NCBI GenBank assembly: GCA_016841765.1
Contig: JAENYN010000007.1
Coordinates: 59,015-114,457, forward strand
Source: Guptibacillus hwajinpoensis
GTDB lineage: Bacteria > Bacillota > Bacilli > Bacillales > Bacillaceae_O
DNA length: 55,443 bases
Direction of reading: 5' to 3'
A model generated the notes under the pieces. It saw only the letters and a program-made list of their open reading frames with translations. It did no database searches and was not told the DNA's origin. The position numbers and the translations under genes are program-made. Below, in pieces: positions 50,361 to 55,443 of the stretch; within the stretch, counting starts at the first letter, position 1, and the number at the start of each line of letters is the position of its first letter.

Positions 50361-51065
50361 CTAAAAATAATAAAACACATAACTATCCTGATGCGCTCTC
50401 AACAAGGTGGATGGGAAGTGCTCATCTACTTCGCGGTACAATGTGTTCTCAATTGCCTGCCGTTTTTCTTCTCCATTTGCGATAAGGATGGCAGTTTGGG
50501 AGGTAAGGATCATTTTTGGGCCGAGGGTTATTCCTTTTGAGAGTTTCATTTCATCAGGGAAGTATTTTTGGCCAACTTCCATTGTAGTTTCATCCAGTTC
50601 TGTCACATGGGAGCTTAACTGAAAGGACGTACCCGGTTCGTTAAATCCAAGATGACCGTTAACGCCAATGCCAAGTAAAATTAGATCGATTCCTCCGTTA
50701 CCATTTATATAAGAATCCATTCGCCGGCATTCATTTTCCAGATGCGTAGATTTGCCATCAAAGAACTTGATTTTAGCCTCTCTTATTCCTGCAGGTTTAA
50801 AAAACTCGATATCCAATGTGTATTTACAGCTTCCTTCATCTTGTCCATCAAGGCCGATCCATTCATCCAGCCCCACAAATCGGCAGCCGGAAAAGGATAC
50901 GGCCCCTGCCTGCTGGAGGCGGATCAGTTCTTTAAAAACGCCAAGAGGTGTATTTCCACCAGCAAAACAGAGCAGGGCATCTGGTTTTTCTTTTACTTTC
51001 TCGACAATCATAAGAGCGGCCGCATTCGCCATTTCTTCATAGCTGCTAAATTCCTGCACGTTCAT
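50361..51065 (-). CDS. Glucosamine-6-phosphate deaminase-like protein (NagB family)
   Basis: A 234-residue sugar-phosphate isomerase/deaminase. NagB features are FAGGNTPLGVFKEL, RFVGLDEWIGLDGQDEGS, the signature LILLGIGVNGHLGFNEPG and a late GITLGPKMILTSQ. It would convert an amino-sugar 6-phosphate to the ketose phosphate plus ammonia. It overlaps the end of the upstream permease gene by 4 nt, so the ABC importer probably brings in an amino sugar. No NagA deacetylase or kinase gene is visible in the window. Confidence 0.85.
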   Translation of the reverse strand: MNVQEFSSYEEMANAAALMIVEKVKEKPDALLCFAGGNTPLGVFKELIRLQQAGAVSFSGCRFVGLDEWIGLDGQDEGSCKYTLDIEFFKPAGIREAKIKFFDGKSTHLENECRRMDSYINGNGGIDLILLGIGVNGHLGFNEPGTSFQLSSHVTELDETTMEVGQKYFPDEMKLSKGITLGPKMILTSQTAILIANGEEKRQAIENTLYREVDEHFPSTLLRAHQDSYVFYYF

Positions 51066-51910
51066 TCTTTCACGCCTCCTGCCGTCATTCCCGTTACCAG
51101 GTATTTTTGGAAAATAAACGCAATAATGACAGGGGGCAAAGAAGCAATGACTCCCCCTGTTGCAATCATGCCGTAGTCCACTGCATTTTTTCCGCTGAAT
51201 TCAGCAATTGCCACTGAAATCGTTTTGGCATCAAGGGAGGATGTGAACAGCAGGGCGAAGAAGAATTCTTCCCAGGACATTAGGAACGCAAGAATGCCTG
51301 TAGCAATCAATCCTGGCATTGCAAGCGGGAAAATAATGTAGCGGAGCACCTGGAATCGCGAACATCCATCCATGATTGCGGCTTCTTCAAAGTCTTTTGA
51401 AATGGATGAAAAGTAGCTCTGCATTATCCAAATCACAAAAGGGATGATGAACGTTAAATCAAGCAGCATCAGGATCAGTTTCGAATCCAGCATGCCCATG
51501 TTGCTCAGCATCAGATAAAGAGGGATGACAATGACAACCGGCGGAATCATGTAAGTGAACAGGAAGACGTAAATCATATTCCGGCGAAAACGGAAACGGA
51601 GCCGGGCGAATGCATAGGCACTAAGCCCGCCAACAACAAGGGCGATAACGGTGACACCTACCGCTACTGTTAAACTGTTGCCCATCGCAATTCTGAATGT
51701 ATAGGCCATGTCATTTGAAGAATCCGTGAAAATAGCGAGATAACGCTCAAATGTCAATCGGTCTGGTATCCAATCGAGCGGAACCTTTGTTAAATCTTTT
51801 TGGTACGAAACACTTGAAATTACAAGCCAGAGATACGGCCCCAGCGTAAAGAAGACAATCAACAGTGCAAATAAGTATTGGAGGGCACGCAATGTTTTGG
51901 AAGTATGCAC
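51062..51910 (-). CDS. Carbohydrate ABC transporter permease (MalG/LacG type)
   Basis: A 282-residue inner-membrane permease with six helices and the EAA loop (DFEEAAIMDGCSRFQVLRYI) that contacts the ATPase. It starts one codon inside the end of the other permease gene. No ATPase gene is present; Bacillus CUT1 importers usually share MsmX-type ATPases encoded elsewhere. Confidence 0.9.
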   Translation of the reverse strand: MHTSKTLRALQYLFALLIVFFTLGPYLWLVISSVSYQKDLTKVPLDWIPDRLTFERYLAIFTDSSNDMAYTFRIAMGNSLTVAVGVTVIALVVGGLSAYAFARLRFRFRRNMIYVFLFTYMIPPVVIVIPLYLMLSNMGMLDSKLILMLLDLTFIIPFVIWIMQSYFSSISKDFEEAAIMDGCSRFQVLRYIIFPLAMPGLIATGILAFLMSWEEFFFALLFTSSLDAKTISVAIAEFSGKNAVDYGMIATGGVIASLPPVIIAFIFQKYLVTGMTAGGVKE

Positions 51911-52794
51911 TAGAGATTCTCCTCTCTTTTAAGGACTTTGACGTATGTAAAGGTAAGCAATGCTATCAAGACGGCAATCAAATAAGAGTAAGTGGCCCCG
52001 GTTGAAAACTCCAGGTTATTAAATGCTTTAAGATAGGCCTGATAGGTCAGAACCATCGTTCCGTTGGCGGGACCCCCGCGGGTGGTGGTATAAATGATGT
52101 CAAACACTTTGAATGTTTCCATCGTTCTAATCACGACCAGAACGAGGATGGTTGGTTTTAAGTATGGCAGAGTCAGGGAAAAGAACCGCCTGAAGATGCC
52201 CGCCCCATCCACAATTGCCGCTTCATATGTCGATTTATTTATCAATTGCAGGGCCGCCAAAAAGAAAATCACCACAAGCGGGGTCATTTTCCAGGCATCT
52301 GCAAAAATGATCATATTCATAGCCACCCAGGGTGAGCCCAGCCAGGACTGATACTGGTCGATGAAGCCAAGTTGTGTCAAAAGGGCATTAAGCGCTCCAT
52401 ATTCAGGATGGTAAATCCATTTCCACATAGCACCGTTTACAATAGTTGGGATAGCCCACGGTAATATGATGATTGTCCTTAAAAACGTTTTGCCCCTGAT
52501 ATCCTCATTTAATAGAAGCGCAATCAGGATTCCAAGCGTAAGTTCGAGCGCTATGGATGTAAGTGAGAAATAAGCGGTGCGTCCAAGGCTTTTCCAAAAT
52601 GCCGGATCCGACAGAGTGGCTGCATAAAAATCAAACCCGACAAAGTCCCCTTTCGTCGGGGAAATCAAATTCATATCCTTGAAACTGTAGATAAACGTCT
52701 GAATGAGTGGAAAAATTACAATACCGAACACAATGATCAGTGCAGGGGCAATAATGAGCCAGGCAAATTGCTGCTCTGATAATCCCTTCTTCAT
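51910..52794 (-). CDS. Carbohydrate ABC transporter permease (MalF/UgpA type)
   Basis: A 294-residue permease with six helices and an EAA loop (STYEAAIVDGAGIFRRFF). The N-terminus LSEQQFAWLIIAPALIIV is typical of the UgpA/LacF group. It forms the channel with the downstream permease. It is separated from the binding-protein gene by a hairpin that probably lowers permease expression relative to binding protein. Confidence 0.9.
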   Translation of the reverse strand: MKKGLSEQQFAWLIIAPALIIVFGIVIFPLIQTFIYSFKDMNLISPTKGDFVGFDFYAATLSDPAFWKSLGRTAYFSLTSIALELTLGILIALLLNEDIRGKTFLRTIIILPWAIPTIVNGAMWKWIYHPEYGALNALLTQLGFIDQYQSWLGSPWVAMNMIIFADAWKMTPLVVIFFLAALQLINKSTYEAAIVDGAGIFRRFFSLTLPYLKPTILVLVVIRTMETFKVFDIIYTTTRGGPANGTMVLTYQAYLKAFNNLEFSTGATYSYLIAVLIALLTFTYVKVLKREENL

Positions 52795-52814
52795 GCCAAT
52801 CTCCTCACTTTATA

Positions 52815-52844
52815 AAAGCAGGGAGAAATACTCCCCCCTGCTTT
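52815..52844 (-). terminator. Intercistronic hairpin between binding-protein and permease genes
   Basis: Arms AAAGCA-GGGAG and CTCCC-TGCTTT with three extra C on one side, overlapping the stop of the binding-protein gene. On the minus strand the right side ends in TTTT. Such hairpins commonly let more binding protein than permease be made. Confidence 0.6.
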
Positions 52845-54120
52845 ATTCTTTTGCCAGTTTTTCTGCTTCTGCCTGGATCTTTTTCAATCCATCTTCAGGC
52901 GAGTTTTTACCAAGCAACACATTCTGGACTTCAACCTGAACTTTTTGCGAAAGCTCTCCGTACCAAGGAACTTTCGGACGGTTCACGATATAATCGTACT
53001 GGGTTTTGGCCGCTTCCACGACTTCAGGGCTGGAGTCAACTACCTCCTGGTCATCATAGAGCGACTTCCAGATCGGGAGTGCATTTTGGGCGTAGTCTTT
53101 TTGCACATCTTTAGAAGACAGGAATTCGATATACTTCCATGCTTCTTCTTCATGCTTGCTTCCCTGTGTAATCGCAAGGCCCATTCCGCCGTTTACAGAC
53201 GCACTGTCAATAGATGGTGTCCCCGGGCTTGGCGCTATCCCCACATCTCCGGCTACATCAGACTCATTTTCGTCATTGGCCATGTTGTACATATACGTCC
53301 AGTTCAACGCAAATGCTGCTTTTCCGCTTGAGAATGTGCCGCGGACATCCTCTTCAAGGGATTCAGTGGAATTCGGGTTTGTCAGCCCCTTATCGATGGA
53401 ATCCTTCATAAACGTCAACGCTTCTACATTTGCCTGGTCAGTAAAGGTTGGATTGCCGCTGTCATCAATCATCTTTCCGCCATATGAGTTGAACACAGAT
53501 GTCACGTCACACACCAGCGCTTCAGCCTGGGCCCAGCTCCATACAACCGGATATTCAACAATTCCCTTATCCTTAATGGCCTGGGCTTGTTCAGCAAGTT
53601 CGCCCCATGTCTTCGGCGGCTCATTAAAGCCGGCTTCTTGAATCATTTTTTTATTGTAAAAAAGGTACTTTGTATCATTCAGCCACGGCATCCCGTACAA
53701 TTTATCCTCATACGTAACGGCATTAAGGACACCGTCAAAAATGTCGCTCTTCGCATCGCCGGAAAGTTTGTCGGTGATGTCTTTTACAAGACCTGCAGTC
53801 GCAAACTTCGCCGTCCATGGCGCGTCAATCAGCACCACATCATACTGCCCGGCTGCAGCTGACGTTAAAATCTTCTGTTCCAGTGCTTCATATGGAACAA
53901 ATGTCAGCTTCACATCAATGTTTTCATTTTCCTTCTTAAAGTTTTCTGTGATCGCTTTGATATCATCTTCACTATAGCCTGCCTGCTTCATAAAAATCGC
54001 ATTTAACGTAACACTGTCCCCGCTGCCTCCATCGCCGGAAGCACCTTCTCCGCCTGAACAGCCTAACAGCATCCCGGCTGCCAGAAGCAGCACCATCATG
54101 AGACTAATTACTTTTTTCAA
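52843..54120 (-). CDS. Sugar ABC transporter substrate-binding lipoprotein
   Basis: About 425 residues from a TTG start at 54120 (GGGGGAAAAG upstream); the longer frame runs into the ROK gene. The lipoprotein signal peptide ends at LLGC, so the mature protein is tethered outside. It is a family 1 (CUT1) extracellular binding protein with TFVPYEALEQKILTSAAAGQ, VVLIDAPWTAKFA and NGGMGLAIT. Its start overlaps the end of the ROK regulator gene by 17 nt. It delivers an oligosaccharide or amino sugar to the two permeases. Confidence 0.88.
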   Translation of the reverse strand: MKKVISLMMVLLLAAGMLLGCSGGEGASGDGGSGDSVTLNAIFMKQAGYSEDDIKAITENFKKENENIDVKLTFVPYEALEQKILTSAAAGQYDVVLIDAPWTAKFATAGLVKDITDKLSGDAKSDIFDGVLNAVTYEDKLYGMPWLNDTKYLFYNKKMIQEAGFNEPPKTWGELAEQAQAIKDKGIVEYPVVWSWAQAEALVCDVTSVFNSYGGKMIDDSGNPTFTDQANVEALTFMKDSIDKGLTNPNSTESLEEDVRGTFSSGKAAFALNWTYMYNMANDENESDVAGDVGIAPSPGTPSIDSASVNGGMGLAITQGSKHEEEAWKYIEFLSSKDVQKDYAQNALPIWKSLYDDQEVVDSSPEVVEAAKTQYDYIVNRPKVPWYGELSQKVQVEVQNVLLGKNSPEDGLKKIQAEAEKLAKE

Positions 54121-55276
54121 TGACTTTTCCCCCTTCAAATGAATAATCGGATTCCTCCACCTGCTGGAAAGCATAAGCGATTGCACCAAGCCCGCCTGCA
54201 TCCCCTCCTAAACTTGCAAGCTCAACATATGTTTTGATTGGTGTCAGGGCATCCACCTTTTCTCTGATCTGCTGTATGACTGTTTCCATCGATTCTGAAA
54301 CCCCGCCACCAATTACTACCTTTTCAGGATTTAATAAATTAATCACGTTACACAGTTGGATGGACAGCCGCTCAGTGAACTTATCAATAATGGCTGCAGC
54401 TTTCTCGTTACCGCTGTTATATTCTTCAAACAACTGCTCCGAGGAAAATCCATGGCTCCCGAGAGCTGTTCCGGATACTTTTTTCTCAAACAATCCAAAC
54501 TCATCAGCATGCTGAGTCAAACCGGGATTGTCCCGCAGATCTTCTTCACAAACGTTATAGGCAATTTCACCTGACCTGAAGGCAGAACCCATCAGCAGTT
54601 CCCCATTAGCAATAATCGCACTTCCTACCCCTGTGCCAAGAACAATGAAGAACAAATCATCGGAGTTTTTCCCCGAACCGAGCCAGCGTTCCCCGAGCGC
54701 TGCACAATTGACGTCATTATTGATGAAAATCGGGAAAGGGAAATGCTCACTCAGCTCTTCCCGCAAATTGATATTCGTCCAATTCAATGCCGGTGCTTCG
54801 TAAATGACTCCTTCTTCCACATTGGCAATGCCCGGCACGCCAACACCCATTCCGATGATCTTATGTAATGGAATTTCGTTTTTTGAAAGCGCATCCATAA
54901 TTAAGCGTATGATTTCACTAATATTGTTGGTCGTCTTCACTTTTTCTTTAAAAATGACTTCTCCATCCAAATCTGTAACCACAATCAAAATTTTCGTACC
55001 CCCAATATCAACGCCAAGGCCGTATGCTGATTTGGGATTAAATCCCAGCTCCACTGCCCGCCTGCCGCCTCCGGAAGTTGAACTGCCATACCCAAGTTCA
55101 ACAACCAGCATCTTTTCAATAAGCTCATCTACAATTTGTGAAACGGTAGACCTGCTTAACGACAGCTGCTTTGCTATTTTAGCCCGGCTGATCGGTTGTT
55201 CACTCCGGATCATCTCAAGCACCAGCGACCTATTTATCTTTTTCATCAAGTCCAAATTCCCTGTTGACCTCTTCAT
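54104..55276 (-). CDS. ROK-family transcriptional regulator (NagC/XylR type)
   Basis: About 390 residues from ATG 55276 (AAGGGGAT upstream). An N-terminal helix-turn-helix (ISRAKIAKQLSLSRSTVSQIVDELIE) is followed by a ROK sugar-binding domain with GVDIGGTKI, PALNWTNINLRE, NNDVNCAALGE and VLGTGVGSAII. In place of the canonical GHxxxxxxGxxCxCGxxGC zinc motif it reads GEIAYNVCEEDLRDNPG, so the zinc site is largely missing. It is the first gene of the operon and should repress it until sugar is present, through the XylR-like operator just upstream. Confidence 0.88.
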   Translation of the reverse strand: MKRSTGNLDLMKKINRSLVLEMIRSEQPISRAKIAKQLSLSRSTVSQIVDELIEKMLVVELGYGSSTSGGGRRAVELGFNPKSAYGLGVDIGGTKILIVVTDLDGEVIFKEKVKTTNNISEIIRLIMDALSKNEIPLHKIIGMGVGVPGIANVEEGVIYEAPALNWTNINLREELSEHFPFPIFINNDVNCAALGERWLGSGKNSDDLFFIVLGTGVGSAIIANGELLMGSAFRSGEIAYNVCEEDLRDNPGLTQHADEFGLFEKKVSGTALGSHGFSSEQLFEEYNSGNEKAAAIIDKFTERLSIQLCNVINLLNPEKVVIGGGVSESMETVIQQIREKVDALTPIKTYVELASLGGDAGGLGAIAYAFQQVEESDYSFEGGKVIEKSN

Positions 55277-55290
55277 CAATCTATCCCCTT

Positions 55291-55315
55291 TTAGTTTGTT
55301 CGCCGGATAAACTAA
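55291..55315. promoter_or_regulatory. XylR-like ROK operator
   Basis: TTAGTTT (55291-55297) and AAACTAA (55309-55315) form an inverted repeat with total length 25 bp, the same half-sites and span as the B. subtilis XylR operator. It lies 14 nt upstream of the ROK start codon. A minus-strand TTGACA at 55351-55356 with a weak AAAGAT 17 bp downstream is the probable promoter, so the operator lies at or after the transcription start. Confidence 0.75.
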
Positions 55316-55391
55316 CTCTTTGTTTCTATCTTTTCATATGAGGTTTTTTGTGTCAATGAATATTTATAATTGTCTGACATCTGTCTTCCGT

Positions 55392-55443
55392 AAAGGGTGC
55401 CTGACCCCCGGCGCTTTAAAGCGCCGGGGGTCAGGCACCCTTT
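55392..55443. repeat. REP-like hairpin, GGTGCCTGACCCC family (copy 6, at window edge)
   Basis: A 52-nt perfectly self-complementary sequence, AAAGGGTGCCTGACC... with centre CTTTAAAG, ending at the last base of the window. It lies upstream of the ROK promoter and may end a gene beyond the edge. Confidence 0.93.

Overview
The window looks like chromosome of a Gram-positive, low-to-moderate GC Bacillaceae bacterium. The support is strong AGGAGG-type ribosome binding sites, many TTG starts, sigma-A promoters with CcpA-like cre sites, a B. subtilis-type SdhCAB set, a XylR-like operator, and an extracellular amylopullulanase of a kind known from alkaliphilic Bacillus. The genus cannot be fixed from sequence alone. 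I see no rRNA, tRNA, CRISPR array, prophage or intact insertion sequence.

Region 1 (1-12.6 kb, minus strand) is a catabolic operon read gntR > sucC-like > sucD-like > mmgE/prpD > sdhC > sdhA > sdhB > a second FAD flavoprotein > hotdog thioesterase > two-subunit class I fumarase. A class III (CaiB/BaiF) CoA-transferase gene lies upstream. It amounts to a TCA segment (acyl-CoA > diacid > unsaturated diacid > hydroxyacid) with extra genes, which suggests use of a substituted C4/C5 dicarboxylate. Region 2 (12.6-22 kb) has a DMT exporter and then a sigma-54 regulon. A PAS-AAA-Fis activator faces an ADH-ALDH-unknown-small protein-sodium symporter-lipoprotein-MBL operon. The operon has a near-perfect -24/-12 promoter and a palindromic upstream site, and its last gene is frameshifted.

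Region 3 (22-31.6 kb) holds a membrane protein, a 1902-residue two-headed amylopullulanase and a secreted penicillin-acylase-family enzyme. Region 4 (31.8-36.4 kb) is an island of small immunity-type genes (LRR, SMI1/KNR4, DUF6188-like, RraB-like, WapI-immunity-like) with no toxin gene, and three of its members are broken. Region 5 (36.9-42.1 kb) is a CcpA-linked GntR/PTS (ascorbate-type IIA, IIB, IIC) operon with a phosphotriesterase-like lactonase, a KDPG-type aldolase and a creatininase-family hydrolase.

Region 6 (42.1-50.3 kb) is a decay zone with several oddities. It holds a remnant of a REP-associated (RAYT) transposase lying between hairpins, a GGDEF-EAL protein co-transcribed with a ketosynthase that lacks one catalytic His, and fragments of exopolysaccharide genes (YwqE-like phosphatase, CapD-like epimerase, GDSL hydrolase). 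It also holds an acyltransferase and a putative PD-(D/E)XK nuclease gene flanked on both sides by seven copies of the palindrome TATCG-N5-CGATA. Region 7 (50.3-55.4 kb) is a ROK-regulated sugar ABC importer (binding protein plus two permeases) with a NagB-like deaminase.

Two dispersed hairpin families (GGTGCCTGACCCC and GGGACA...TGTCCC) punctuate the gaps between genes. They look like REP/REPIN elements that have been recruited as, or sit beside, terminators.
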